Assembly: GCA_002698425.1 (NCBI GenBank)
Contig: NZXU01000070.1
Coordinates: forward strand, 1 to 64,000
DNA length: 64,000 bases
Source of the DNA: Ahrensia sp.
GTDB lineage: Bacteria > Pseudomonadota > Alphaproteobacteria > Rhizobiales > Rhizobiaceae
Reading direction: 5' to 3'
Shown here: positions 20,542 through 29,707 of the stretch, piece after piece
How positions within the stretch are numbered: the stretch's first letter is position 1
How the letters are laid out: every line of letters starts with the position of its first letter
Translations under genes and position numbers: made by a program
The notes under the pieces: model-generated
Database searches by the model: none
What the model saw: the letters and a program-made list of their open reading frames with translations, nothing else
What the model was told of the DNA's origin: nothing

Positions 20542-21579
20542 CTAACGGCGTCGCGCGCTCTGGATGGTGATCGCGAGCAGGGCCGTTCGGGCGACGGGTA
20601 CCGTGAGCGCGGCATTCATGCGGCTCTCAAGCACGCAATCCTGCAATCTGCGCAAGGCATGACGGATGCCCTGGCTTGTCCAGCGGGTCAGGGCGAGTTC
20701 CACCGTCTTGCGGCGCGCGAAAAATACCGGAGGCTTGGCCGAGGCGACTATGCCGGAGGCGGACTGTCCGCTTTTTTCCATCTCGGCCCGCAGAAGGTCC
20801 AGCTGCTGAAACTGGCGAATGGCCGCCGCCAGCAAGGGCTGCGGATTGGAGCCGGCGGAGATGAAGGCTTGCATGGCCTCGTCGAAATCGCCGAGCTTAC
20901 CAGTGATGACGGCATCGACGACGTCGTCAAACGACGTGGAGGAGGCGTCGCCTATGCTGGCGCGCGCCATGTCGAGCGTGATCTCCTCCTCGCCATGCGC
21001 ATAGAGAACCAACTTTTCGAGCTCACCGCGCGATGCGCGACGGTCGCCGCCTATATGATCCTGAATGTAGCGCCGCGCGTCGAGCGAGAGGCGTTGGCCC
21101 GTATCCGAGAAAGTGCTGTCGATGAGCGAACTGAGGGCGCCCGCATTATCCGCATAACAGGGTAGGGTGACACCGGTCGCCGATTTTTCGACGGCGGCGC
21201 GAAGCCCGGTTCCCTTTTTCAAGTCGCCGGCCTCGACGATCAGCTTCACGCCCGCGGGCGGATCCTTTAGTATTGTCTCGATATTCGCGGCGACATCCTT
21301 CTGGTTTCCGGCATTGCGGATCCAGATCAGCCGGTCGCCGCCGAACATCCCGACCGTATAGGCTTCGTCGATCAGTTTCACCGGGTCACCGGCGAGTTCA
21401 TTGGCGTCGAGCTTGATCGTGGAGAAGCTGTCGGTCAGATCGACACCGGTGGACCTGGCAAGCACTTCGCCGCGTTCCGAGACAAGGCCGCGATCCGGTC
21501 CGTAGACAAGGTAAAGGGCCTTGCCCCTATCGGGGCTCTTCAGGAAGCGATCGACCTCACCGGCTTTCAATTCGCTCAC
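20542..21579 (-). CDS. holA: DNA polymerase III delta subunit
   Basis: HolA (delta) opens the beta sliding clamp within the clamp loader. The 345-residue product has the N-terminal segment ALYLVYGPDRGLVSERGE, a degenerate P-loop, VKLIVEAGDLKKGTGLRA in the middle, a helical region with HIGGDRRASRGELEKLVLYA (the GD..GEL.KL family motif), and a helical C-terminal collar. It is last in the order leuS-lptE-holA on the minus strand, the usual arrangement of these three genes in alphaproteobacteria, 16 bp after lptE. Confidence 0.93.
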   Translation of the reverse strand: MSELKAGEVDRFLKSPDRGKALYLVYGPDRGLVSERGEVLARSTGVDLTDSFSTIKLDANELAGDPVKLIDEAYTVGMFGGDRLIWIRNAGNQKDVAANIETILKDPPAGVKLIVEAGDLKKGTGLRAAVEKSATGVTLPCYADNAGALSSLIDSTFSDTGQRLSLDARRYIQDHIGGDRRASRGELEKLVLYAHGEEEITLDMARASIGDASSTSFDDVVDAVITGKLGDFDEAMQAFISAGSNPQPLLAAAIRQFQQLDLLRAEMEKSGQSASGIVASAKPPVFFARRKTVELALTRWTSQGIRHALRRLQDCVLESRMNAALTVPVARTALLAITIQSARRR

Positions 21580-21595
21580 GGGCGCGCTCCCGGGA

Positions 21596-22126
21596 TCAGA
21601 TGGCTCCCGCGCGCTTGAGATCGGCGGCGATCAGCGCGCGCAGGCGCTCCGCGGAATCGCGGGCCGCCCTGTTTTCGGCATCCCGCTCGGCCCGGATATT
21701 CGCAAATTCCTGGCCCGACACGTCATAGGAGGCCGTGGCCTTGACCCGGCGCTCGGAGAGAACCGTGTCGTCGGACGTGCGAACGAGCTTGTAATTCGTC
21801 GTCACCGTGACTTTCTCCGCCGTCGGCTCGTCTTCGTCGGTCGGATTGATGGTCAGGAGTTTCGTACTCGAGGTGGACACGTTCAGCTCGAGTTCGTAAT
21901 CGGCGTTTCCCGGCTGGCCTGAGCCGCCATTCAACAGGAAAATCAAATGGTTACGCAGCTGTTGACCGACGCGATCCTTGACTTCCGGGATATGGATCGG
22001 GGCCAGCGCGGCGGGTGAAGAGACACCCGGAGACCCGGTCGGCGCATAAAGCGGCTGAACCGTGCAGCCGACGGCCAGCAGGCTTGAAAGGGCAGCGATG
22101 GCGAAATGCGCGCCGAGTGTTCTCAT
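21596..22126 (-). CDS. lptE: LPS-assembly lipoprotein LptE
   Basis: LptE is the outer-membrane lipoprotein plug of the LptD translocon that inserts lipopolysaccharide. The 176-residue product starts with a lipoprotein signal whose lipobox LAVGC puts the acylated Cys at about residue 21. The following CTVQPLYAPT is typical of alphaproteobacterial LptE (GCGFQPLY type). The body alternates short strands, with YELELNVS and TVTTNYKLVRTSDD. ATG 22126 starts just before the signal peptide; the longer in-frame start at 22159 overlaps leuS and adds a poor leader. The identity rests on motif and gene order (leuS-lptE-holA). Confidence 0.88.
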   Translation of the reverse strand: MRTLGAHFAIAALSSLLAVGCTVQPLYAPTGSPGVSSPAALAPIHIPEVKDRVGQQLRNHLIFLLNGGSGQPGNADYELELNVSTSSTKLLTINPTDEDEPTAEKVTVTTNYKLVRTSDDTVLSERRVKATASYDVSGQEFANIRAERDAENRAARDSAERLRALIAADLKRAGAI

Positions 22127-22148
22127 GAGAATCCGGCTCCCTCCTGGA

Positions 22149-24770
22149 TCAAGCGACAATGTTCACGATGCGGTTCGGAACCACAATGACTTTTTTCGGA
22201 CTTGCTCCGTCAAGATGGTGGATGACGAACTCGGCCGCCAGCGCCGATTGCTCGACGCTGTCCTTGTCGGCATCCTTGGCGACGGTAATCTCGCCACGGC
22301 GTTTGCCGTTGATTTGCACGGGCAGGGTGACCGTATCCTCGGTCACGAGCGCGGGATCGAAGACCGGCCAGGACGTCTCGGCGACCATTTTCTCATAACC
22401 GAGGGCCTGCCAGCATTCTTCCGCCAGATGCGGCATGACCGGCGCGATCAGGTGAACGAGGATCGACAGCGCTTCATGCGCCGCGGCCTTGTCGGCGTCC
22501 GAGCCGGCGGCGGCCTTTTCGACCGCTGGCGCGATCTGGTTGACCAGCTCGTGAACGCGGGCGATGGCGCGGTTGAAGCCGAGTTTCTCGAAATCGTCGC
22601 CGACGGCTTTCAGCGCCTTGTGCGCGGCCTTGCGCATGGCAAGGGCGTCTTCCCCGGCGCCGGCAGTTTCGCCCGGAGCGATATTGGCGGCCGCGCCAGA
22701 GACGACGCGCCAGATGCGTTGCACGAAACGGTGCGCGCCTTCCGCGCCGCGATCGCTCCATTCGACATCGCGGTCGGGCGGAGAATCGGAGAGCATGAAC
22801 CAGCGCGCCGTGTCGGCGCCGTAGCTCTGGGTGATTTCCTCCGGTCCGATCGTGTTCTTCTTCGATTTCGACATCTTTTCGAGGGAGCCGATTTCGGCTT
22901 CCTCGCCCGTCTCGATGACGACGGCGCGGCGCTTGCCGGCGGACTCCTCGAGCCGGATCTCGGATGGGGCGTGCCACTGTCCCTTGGTCCCGGAACCGGT
23001 CCGATAGGTCTCGTGGACCACCATGCCCTGGGTGAACAGGCCCTTGAAGGGTTCCGCGAGGTCGAGATGACCGGTCTCGCGCATGGCGCGGGTGAAGAAG
23101 CGCGAATAGAGCAGGTGCAGGATCGCGTGCTCGATGCCGCCGATATACTGGTCGACGGGAAGCCAGTCGTTAGCCGCCTCAGGATCGGTCGGCTCATCGG
23201 CTTTCGGCGCGGTGAAACGGGCGAAATACCACGAGGAATCGACGAATGTGTCCATCGTGTCGGTTTCGCGTTTCGCGGGCTTTCCGCAGGTGGGGCAAGC
23301 GACGTCACGCCAGGTCGGATGACGGTCGAGCGGATTTCCCGGCTTTTCGAAGTCGATATCGTCGGGCAGTTTCACCGGCAGGTCCGCTTTCGGCACGGGG
23401 ACGACGCCGCATTCCTCGCAATGGATCACCGGGATCGGACAGCCCCAATAGCGCTGGCGCGAAATGCCCCAGTCGCGCAAGCGGAACTGTACCTTGCGCG
23501 CCGCCTGCGGCCGGTCGCACATGGTTACGGCTTCCAGCCGGTTGGCGACCTCCTCGAAGGCGGCGTCCGGCGTCATGCCGTCGAGAAAGCGCGAATTGAT
23601 CATCACGCCGTCATCGACATAGGCCTCCTCGGTGACCTGGAAGGTCGCGGCGTCAGCGTCGGCCGGCATCACCACGGGGATGACCGGCAGGCCGTATTTG
23701 TTGGCGAAATCGAGGTCACGCTGGTCGCCCGACGGACAGCCGAAAATGGCGCCCGTGCCGTAGTCCATCAGGACGAAATTGGCGACATAGACCGGCAGCG
23801 TCCAGTCCGGATCGAAGGGATGAACGACGCGGATGCCGGTGTCGAAACCCTTCTTCTCAGCCGTTTCCAATTCTGCGACGGACGTGCCGTGCCGGCGGCA
23901 CTCCTCGCAGAAGGCGGCAAGGTCCGGATTGGAGGCCGCGGCCTTTTTGGCCAGCGGATGATCGGCGGCGATCGCCATGAAGGAGGCGCCGAAGAGCGTA
24001 TCCGGACGGGTCGTGTAGACTTCCAGTTCGCTCTCGCCTTCCGGCGCCGTATCGGCGACCAGCTCCCAGCGCAGCTGCAGGCCTTCCGAGCGGCCGATCC
24101 AGTTGCGTTGCATGACGCGCACCTTCTCGGGCCACTCGGTGAGCGTATCGAGCGAATCGAGCAGATCCTGGCTGAACTTGGTGATGCGGAAGAACCACTG
24201 GGTCAGTTCGCGCTGTTCGACCAGTGCGCCAGAGCGCCAGCCGCGGCCGTCGATGACCTGCTCGTTGGCGAGCACGGTCATGTCTTCGGGGTCCCAGTTC
24301 ACCTTGGACTGTTTGCGGTAGACGAGATCCTTTTCGAGGAAATCGACGAACAGCATTTGCTGGCGGTGGTAGTAGTCGACGTCGCAGGTGGCGAATTCGC
24401 GGGACCAGTCAATCGACAGGCCCATCAGCTTGAGCTGCTCGCGCATCGTGTCGATATTGTCGTAGGTCCATTTGCCGGGATGGACCTTGTTCTGCATGGC
24501 GGCGTTCTCGGCGGGCATGCCGAAGGCGTCCCAGCCCATCGGGTGCAGGACGTTGTAGCCGAGCGCGCGCCGGTGCCGCGCGACCACGTCGCCCATCGTG
24601 TAATTGCGCGTATGGCCGATATGGATGCGCCCGGACGGGTAGGGGAACATCTCCAGGACGTAGTATTTCGGCCGCGGATCCGAATTGTCGGTCTCGAAGA
24701 GCTTCGCCTCCGACCAGGCCTTCTGCCATTTCGGTTCAGCTTCGCGGGGATTGTAACGTTCGGTTGCCAT
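22149..24770 (-). CDS. leuS: Leucyl-tRNA synthetase
   Basis: A class I aminoacyl-tRNA synthetase charging tRNA-Leu. The 873-residue product has the HIGH motif ([11 protein letters not shown] at about 48-58), a zinc-type CP1 segment with HCEECG and CPTCGKP pairs, the editing domain with [13 protein letters not shown], and the KMSKS motif [11 protein letters not shown]. Length and domain order are normal for bacterial LeuRS. It is first in the leuS-lptE-holA unit. A very long open frame on the opposite strand (22062-24848) is judged a codon-use artefact. Confidence 0.97.
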   Translation of the reverse strand: MATERYNPREAEPKWQKAWSEAKLFETDNSDPRPKYYVLEMFPYPSGRIHIGHTRNYTMGDVVARHRRALGYNVLHPMGWDAFGMPAENAAMQNKVHPGKWTYDNIDTMREQLKLMGLSIDWSREFATCDVDYYHRQQMLFVDFLEKDLVYRKQSKVNWDPEDMTVLANEQVIDGRGWRSGALVEQRELTQWFFRITKFSQDLLDSLDTLTEWPEKVRVMQRNWIGRSEGLQLRWELVADTAPEGESELEVYTTRPDTLFGASFMAIAADHPLAKKAAASNPDLAAFCEECRRHGTSVAELETAEKKGFDTGIRVVHPFDPDWTLPVYVANFVLMDYGTGAIFGCPSGDQRDLDFANKYGLPVIPVVMPADADAATFQVTEEAYVDDGVMINSRFLDGMTPDAAFEEVANRLEAVTMCDRPQAARKVQFRLRDWGISRQRYWGCPIPVIHCEECGVVPVPKADLPVKLPDDIDFEKPGNPLDRHPTWRDVACPTCGKPAKRETDTMDTFVDSSWYFARFTAPKADEPTDPEAANDWLPVDQYIGGIEHAILHLLYSRFFTRAMRETGHLDLAEPFKGLFTQGMVVHETYRTGSGTKGQWHAPSEIRLEESAGKRRAVVIETGEEAEIGSLEKMSKSKKNTIGPEEITQSYGADTARWFMLSDSPPDRDVEWSDRGAEGAHRFVQRIWRVVSGAAANIAPGETAGAGEDALAMRKAAHKALKAVGDDFEKLGFNRAIARVHELVNQIAPAVEKAAAGSDADKAAAHEALSILVHLIAPVMPHLAEECWQALGYEKMVAETSWPVFDPALVTEDTVTLPVQINGKRRGEITVAKDADKDSVEQSALAAEFVIHHLDGASPKKVIVVPNRIVNIVA

Positions 24771-24908
24771 GCGGGTGGAACTCTTGAATTCTGCGCAGCG
24801 GCGTGCAGTTTGCGCCGCAAAATCAAATCAACGGTCTCATGCCGATAAAAGGGCAGGCCGTCAACAACCGGCCGGTCTCCGCGGCCGGGCAGCATGCCGG
24901 AGGCAGGA

Positions 24909-25568
24909 ATGTCGGCAGTCGACGGGTTGAATGACGTGCGCAGCCGCATCGCGGCGGCGGCAAGGGAAGCGGGACGCGCCGAGAGCGATGTCGAGCTGAT
25001 CGCCGTTTCCAAGACTTTCGAGGCCGAGGCCATCCGGCCGGTGCTCGATGCGGGCCAGCGCGTGTTCGGCGAAAACCGCGTCCAGGAGGCCCAGGGCAAA
25101 TGGCCGGGGCTGAAACAGGACTATGCGGATACGGAGTTGCACCTGATCGGGCCGCTGCAGTCGAACAAGACGAAGGAAGCGGTCGCGCTGTTCGATGTCA
25201 TCCAGACGGTCGACCGCGAGAAGATCGCGCGCAGCATCGCCAGCGAGATGGAGAAGCAGGGCAAGTCGGTCCGGCTTTATGTCGAGGTCAATACGGGCAT
25301 GGAGGAACAGAAGGCGGGCATCGCGCCGGACGACTGCGCGGATTTTCTGCGTTTTTGCCGCGAAGAGCTCGGCCTTTCGATCGAGGGTTTGATGTGCATC
25401 CCGCCCTTCGAGGAGAATCCGGGTCCGCATTTCGCCTTGCTGCGCAAGCTGGCCGGGGAGAACGGAATCGCGAAGCTGTCGATGGGCATGTCCGGCGATT
25501 TCGAAACGGCGATCGGCTTCAGCGCGACCAGCGTTCGTGTCGGGACCGCGATCTTCGGAGCGCGGTAA
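24909..25568 (+). CDS. YggS family pyridoxal phosphate homeostasis protein
   Basis: A PLP-binding alanine-racemase-fold protein without known catalytic activity that keeps free PLP in balance. The 219-residue product has VELIAVSKTFEAEAI, where the Lys forms the PLP Schiff base, FGENRVQEAQGKW, LHLIGPLQSNKTKEA, VNTGMEEQKAGI and the C-terminal VRVGTAIFGAR phosphate-binding motif. ATG 24909 has a strong ribosome site (GGAGG five bases before); an ATG 15 bp earlier has none. Divergent from leuS. Confidence 0.94.
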   Translation: MSAVDGLNDVRSRIAAAAREAGRAESDVELIAVSKTFEAEAIRPVLDAGQRVFGENRVQEAQGKWPGLKQDYADTELHLIGPLQSNKTKEAVALFDVIQTVDREKIARSIASEMEKQGKSVRLYVEVNTGMEEQKAGIAPDDCADFLRFCREELGLSIEGLMCIPPFEENPGPHFALLRKLAGENGIAKLSMGMSGDFETAIGFSATSVRVGTAIFGAR

Positions 25569-25670
25569 AATTCAGCGTGTTTTGAAATAAAATCGCAACT
25601 GACTTTCCGTCATGAATCGGGCATTGTCCCGCGCGGGGCGATCGAGCACTTTGCGTCCGGAGGTCACGGA

Positions 25671-26483
25671 ATGAAATTGAGATTGGCGAAACTGGCGCTT
25701 CTTGCGGCAATCGCGACAAGTTTGTTCGCCGGTGCGGCACAGGCGGCACAGTGTGGCAACAATGCAGGCGGTTTCGAGCGCTGGAAGGCGCAATTCGCAT
25801 CGGAAGCGAAGGCGAACGGAATCGGAAATCGCGGATTGAAGGCGCTGGCGGGAACGAGCTACGCGACCAAGACGATCTATGCCGACCGCAACCAGAAAAG
25901 CTTCAAATACAGCCTGCAGAAGTTCATGCAGATTCGCGGCTCCAACGCGATCATTTCGCAGGGCAAGAGCCGGAAGCGGGCGAATGCGAAGTTCTTCGCG
26001 GCGATCGAGCGCAAATATGGCGTGCCTGCCGGCCCGTTGCTCGCCATTCACGGCATGGAGACGGGTTTCGGCCGCTTCATGGGTAATGCGAATGTGGTGT
26101 CGGCGATCGCGACGCTGGCCTATGACTGCCGGCGCAGCGCATTCTTCACCGAGCATCTCTATGCGGCCTTGCAGCTGGTCGACCGCGGCGTCCTGTCGTC
26201 GAGCACGCGCGGCGCCATGCATGGCGAGGTGGGCCATACGCAATTCCTGCCGGGCAGCGTTCTGCGCTATGGCGTCGATGGTGACGGCAACCGCCGCGTC
26301 GATCTGGCCGGCTCGCAATGGGACGCGCTTGCGTCGACGGCGAATTTCCTGCGTGCGCATGGCTGGCGGCGTGGCGCCGGTTACCAGCCGGGCCAGCCGA
26401 ATTTTCGCGCCATCCAGGGCTGGAATGCCGCCGGCGTTTACCAGAAGGCGATCGCCATCATGGCCGCGGAAATCGACAAGTAG
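25671..26483 (+). CDS. Lytic murein transglycosylase, MltB-like (SLT_2)
   Basis: A 270-residue secreted cell-wall enzyme. A signal peptide (about 1-26, ending AAQAA) precedes an SLT_2 domain: FERWKAQFASEAKANGIGNRGLKAL, then YGVPAGPLLAIHGMETGFGRFMG with the likely catalytic Glu in the METGFG motif, and MHGEVGHTQFLPGSVLRYGVDGDGNR (split across two motif blocks). Lacks the C-terminal peptidoglycan-binding domain present in some relatives. ATG 25671 has a good ribosome site, GGAGG nine bases before. A strong terminator follows. Confidence 0.9.
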   Translation: MKLRLAKLALLAAIATSLFAGAAQAAQCGNNAGGFERWKAQFASEAKANGIGNRGLKALAGTSYATKTIYADRNQKSFKYSLQKFMQIRGSNAIISQGKSRKRANAKFFAAIERKYGVPAGPLLAIHGMETGFGRFMGNANVVSAIATLAYDCRRSAFFTEHLYAALQLVDRGVLSSSTRGAMHGEVGHTQFLPGSVLRYGVDGDGNRRVDLAGSQWDALASTANFLRAHGWRRGAGYQPGQPNFRAIQGWNAAGVYQKAIAIMAAEIDK

Positions 26484-26505
26484 CGGTTCCGCTTGACGGA
26501 CAAAG

Positions 26506-26536
26506 AAAAACCCGCGCCGAAAGCGCGGGTTTTTTC
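26506..26536. terminator. Bidirectional intrinsic terminator between the MltB-like gene and rpmF
   Basis: A run of five A, then CCCGCGC - CGAAA - GCGCGGG, then seven T. The A and T tracts on both sides make it usable for both converging genes. Confidence 0.93.
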
Positions 26537-26562
26537 ATTTCATCGAAAGCTTTTCAGAAGGC

Positions 26563-26745
26563 TCAGCCTTCCTTCGGCTCCAGAACCTGACGGCCGCGAT
26601 ACATGCCGGTCTTCAGGTCGATATGGTGCGGACGGCGCAGTTCGCCGGAATTCTTGTCCTCGACATAGGACGGATTTTTCAGTGCGTCAGCCGAACGGCG
26701 CATGCCGCGCTTCGAGCGGGTCACTTTTCGCTTCGGAACAGCCAT
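26563..26745 (-). CDS. rpmF: 50S ribosomal protein L32
   Basis: A 60-residue basic ribosomal protein. It begins [20 protein letters not shown], the conserved L32 start, and continues with [32 protein letters not shown]. As in other alphaproteobacteria it lacks the two Cys pairs of zinc-binding L32 forms. The gene lies alone between the MltB-like gene and mtgA, followed by a strong terminator. Confidence 0.97.
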   Translation of the reverse strand: MAVPKRKVTRSKRGMRRSADALKNPSYVEDKNSGELRRPHHIDLKTGMYRGRQVLEPKEG

Positions 26746-26887
26746 TTTCAGTCTCCAGTTTCATCGGGCGAGCCAGCCTGCTGACCGGTCCCGGTCTGCA
26801 TATGCCCGACATGTGCATGAAAAGATTGCGCGCCTATACACGCTCATTGGCGTCTTGACCAGACTCGCCGCAAAAATTTGTTCCAGC

Positions 26888-27709
26888 CTAGTAAAGGCAG
26901 CCAATATAGCCGCCCGACTGCGCTGCGCGTCCCTGAATCACATTGGCGAGACGGTTGACACGGGGTCCGGGATTGACCGGATCGCGGAGATAGGGGTTCG
27001 GAAGCGTAACGGCAAGCAGTGCGGCCTGGCGGGCGGTCAGCTCCGAGGCCGGGCGGCCGAAATAGGTCCAGCTCGCGGCTTCCACGCCGTAAATGCCGTC
27101 GCCCCATTCGGCGATGTTCAGATAGATCTCCATGACGCGTTGCTTCGGCAGGACAAGATCGATCCAAAGCGCCAGCGGGATTTCGATGCCCTTGCGCAGG
27201 AAGGAGCGGCTTGGCCACAGGAACAGGTTCTTGGCCGTCTGCATGGTGATGGTCGATGCGCCGCGGGTCGCCTCGCCGTCGAGCGCGTCGTCGATGACGG
27301 CGTTGAGGGCTGTCCAGTCGACGCCGTTATGCGAACAATATTGGCCGTCTTCGGAGACCATCACGGACTGGACGAGCACGGGAGCGATCGCTTCGAATTC
27401 GACCCAGTCGCGCTCCCAGTGCTGCAGCGTCGCCATGTCGCGCAATATGAGCGTGGACCAGGGATGGGTGAATTCGGCGCGGTAAAGAACCGTCAGGGCG
27501 GGCGGCAGGATGATCAGGACGCCCAGGGCGATGGCGAGCCGGCGCAGCCAGCGCAAGGCGGTCCGGCGCCAGCGTTTGGCGGCAGCCTTGCCGCCGCCAC
27601 CTGACTTGGCCGAGTTTCCCTTCGCGGATTTGCCCTTGGGAGCCAATGCGTCGACTGCCGGTTGGCGGCCCGGACCGTCCGGGCGCGATGACCGGCAATT
27701 CCTAGGCAA
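26888..27709 (-). CDS. mtgA: Monofunctional biosynthetic peptidoglycan transglycosylase MtgA
   Basis: MtgA polymerises lipid II into glycan strands at the inner membrane (GT51 family). A basic, Lys/Gly/Ala-rich N-terminus precedes one membrane segment (LAIALGVLIILPPALTVLY), then the GT51 motifs SVMVSEDGQYCSHNGVDW with the catalytic Glu, RGASTITMQTAKNLFLW and QRVMEIYLNIAEWGDGIYG, all present. The start is uncertain: no ATG or GTG lies in the right place. TTG at 27709 (273 residues) is the best candidate, with GGA five bases upstream; TTG 27646 is the alternative. Divergent from the prenyl synthase gene. Confidence 0.88.
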   Translation of the reverse strand: MPRNCRSSRPDGPGRQPAVDALAPKGKSAKGNSAKSGGGGKAAAKRWRRTALRWLRRLAIALGVLIILPPALTVLYRAEFTHPWSTLILRDMATLQHWERDWVEFEAIAPVLVQSVMVSEDGQYCSHNGVDWTALNAVIDDALDGEATRGASTITMQTAKNLFLWPSRSFLRKGIEIPLALWIDLVLPKQRVMEIYLNIAEWGDGIYGVEAASWTYFGRPASELTARQAALLAVTLPNPYLRDPVNPGPRVNRLANVIQGRAAQSGGYIGCLY

Positions 27710-27790
27710 ATCGTTCCGCCGCCGCAACTGCGATAAGCCAGTCCGCGTGATCGGACTTGACCGGACGGCCCCGACCGGCCATCGGAAGGC

Positions 27791-28699
27791 ATGACCGATG
27801 CCGCATTCATCGCCGCCTTGTCCGCCCGCGCCGCGCGGATCGAAATCTATCTCACCAAGGCGCTGCAAGGCGCGACGCTTGCCGGGGAGATCGAAAGACC
27901 GGCGCGGCTGATGGCCGCGATCCGCCACGGCGTCCTGAACGGCGGCAAGCGTTTCCGGCCATTCCTTGTGATCGAGACGGCCGGCCTGTTCGGCGCCGGC
28001 GAGGCGCAGGCGATGCCGGCGGCGGCGGCGCTTGAATGCGTCCATTGCTATTCGCTCATCCATGATGACCTGCCGGCGATGGATGATGACGATTTGCGGC
28101 GCGGCCAGCCGACCGTGCACAAGGCCTATGACGAGGCGGCCGCCATACTGGCCGGCGACAGCCTGCTCACCTTCGCCTTCGATCTGGTGACCGATCGCGG
28201 CAACGGTTTGGACGGGGACGCCCGGGCTGAGCTCGCCAACCGTCTTGCGCGCGCGGCCGGTCTCGGCGGCATGGCCGGCGGGCAGGCGCTCGATCTGGCG
28301 GCGGCGACCGCGCCGCCCGACGAGGATGGCGTTCGCATGCTGCAGGCGATGAAAACCGGCGCGCTGATCCGATTCGCCTGCGAGGCGGGAGCGATTCTCG
28401 GCAATGCGACCAGCGAAGATGTCGACCGCATGCGGATCTATGGGGAAACGATAGGTCTTGCCTTCCAGTTGGCCGACGACCTTCTGGACTTGACCCAGAC
28501 CGCCGACCGGATGGGCAAGGCGACAGGCAAGGACGATGCGGCGGGCAAGGTGACCCTGGTCGGCTTGCGGGGTGCGGACTGGGCGAGAAAGGAACTCGAC
28601 CGGCTGGTTGGCGAGGCGGAAACGTTGCTGGAACCCTTCGGGCCTTCCGGCGACACGCTGCGGGCGGCGGCGCGTTTTGTCGCCTACCGGCAATCCTGA
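27791..28699 (+). CDS. ispA: Polyprenyl diphosphate synthase (farnesyl diphosphate synthase type)
   Basis: A 302-residue trans-prenyltransferase that joins IPP to allylic diphosphates. It has GGKRFRPFLV at about 51-60, the first Asp-rich motif DDLPAMDDDD at 92-101 (the two-residue insertion of bacterial FPP synthases), GQALDLAA, MKTGALIRFACEAG and the second Asp-rich motif LADDLLDLT. Product length (C15 or C20) cannot be read with certainty; farnesyl synthase is the likeliest. ATG 27791 has GGAAGG directly upstream. Divergent from mtgA. Confidence 0.9.
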   Translation: MTDAAFIAALSARAARIEIYLTKALQGATLAGEIERPARLMAAIRHGVLNGGKRFRPFLVIETAGLFGAGEAQAMPAAAALECVHCYSLIHDDLPAMDDDDLRRGQPTVHKAYDEAAAILAGDSLLTFAFDLVTDRGNGLDGDARAELANRLARAAGLGGMAGGQALDLAAATAPPDEDGVRMLQAMKTGALIRFACEAGAILGNATSEDVDRMRIYGETIGLAFQLADDLLDLTQTADRMGKATGKDDAAGKVTLVGLRGADWARKELDRLVGEAETLLEPFGPSGDTLRAAARFVAYRQS

Positions 28700-28759
28700 T
28701 ATCGCCTCCGGGCAGTCAATGTCCCGAAAACAAAGGGGTCGATTCGGAAACGAATTGAA

Positions 28760-29707
28760 TCAGTTGCGGACAACCACGCAGGATCCGCCGGCAAGGCGGA
28801 GCTTGTTGCACAGGTCGTTCGCCTCGCGCTTGTCCGATGCGCCGATCTGGACGACGTGCATCTGTTTCCGGCCAATCGTGCCGCGTTTGGCGAAAATGGC
28901 CGGTTCGACGTCTCCGATGATGCGGGCAAGTTTCACGCGCAGGCGTTCCCATTGCTTGACCGCTGCCGTCCGATTGAAATTTCCCGCCACCTGCACGCCC
29001 CATGGCGGAATGTCGGTGGAGGCATAGAGCGTCGCGGTCACCGGTTTCACCGGCAGGGCGCGGCAGGCTTCGTCGAAGGACTTTTCGGCATCGAGCGGCG
29101 GCTGTTCCTCGTCTTCCGTCGCTTCGCGGAACGTCTCGACCGGTTTGCCGAGGATGGTGAGGACATAGTCCTCGGTCTCGAAGGGCAGATAGCCGCCCTT
29201 TGCGAGCCAGCGTGTCACGCGTTCCTCGCCGGAATTGTAGGCCGCCGCGGCGAGGCCGAGATTGCCGAAATCCTCCCTGAGATCGGCGAGATAGGCGGCA
29301 GAGGCCGGGATCGCCTGTTCGGGATCGAAGGGATCGCGCAATTTCCGGCGCATGGCGGTTGCCGGCATGAATTGCGCGATGCCCTGCGCGCCGGCCGGCG
29401 AGACCGCATTGATCTTGAATCGGCTTTCCTTCCAGATCAGCCGGGCAAAATAGGGCTTTGGAAGGCCGTGCTCCTCGGCGGCGGCGGAGATCAGCCCACA
29501 GAGCGCGGCGGCGTCATAGGTTTTCTTGTCCGCATCCGGGTCGACGCGCTCGAATTCCATTTCGGGCGAAGCGCCATCGAGCTGGAGAGGCAGCACGACG
29601 CGGACGTCGTTCTCTTCGGCCGAGACCGGTTGAGCGAGAAAAGGCAGCGCAAGCACCGCCGCCAAAGTCCGGGCCGCAGCGATTATCGCCGCCCGCCCGA
29701 ATTTCAT
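28760..29707 (-). CDS. Lytic transglycosylase domain-containing protein (SLT)
   Basis: A 315-residue secreted protein. A signal peptide (ending VSAEE, about 31) is followed by the SLT domain: LPKPYFARLIWKESRFKINAVSP with the catalytic Glu in WKESRF, GAQGIAQFMPATA and LAAAAYNSGEERV. The last 75 or so residues (TLYASTDIPPWGVQVAGNFNR, VVQIGASDKREANDLCNKL) look like an SPOR-type peptidoglycan-binding domain; that part is an inference. ATG overlaps the ispG stop by one base (TAATG), so it is probably translated from the ispG message. Confidence 0.88.
   Translation of the reverse strand: MKFGRAAIIAAARTLAAVLALPFLAQPVSAEENDVRVVLPLQLDGASPEMEFERVDPDADKKTYDAAALCGLISAAAEEHGLPKPYFARLIWKESRFKINAVSPAGAQGIAQFMPATAMRRKLRDPFDPEQAIPASAAYLADLREDFGNLGLAAAAYNSGEERVTRWLAKGGYLPFETEDYVLTILGKPVETFREATEDEEQPPLDAEKSFDEACRALPVKPVTATLYASTDIPPWGVQVAGNFNRTAAVKQWERLRVKLARIIGDVEPAIFAKRGTIGRKQMHVVQIGASDKREANDLCNKLRLAGGSCVVVRN

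Noticed and set aside
22062..24848. 928-residue open frame on the plus strand opposite leuS
   Set aside because: It mirrors the leuS codons, is rich in Arg/Gly/Asp/His with no domain, and leuS is certain. Long antisense frames are common in GC-rich genomes.
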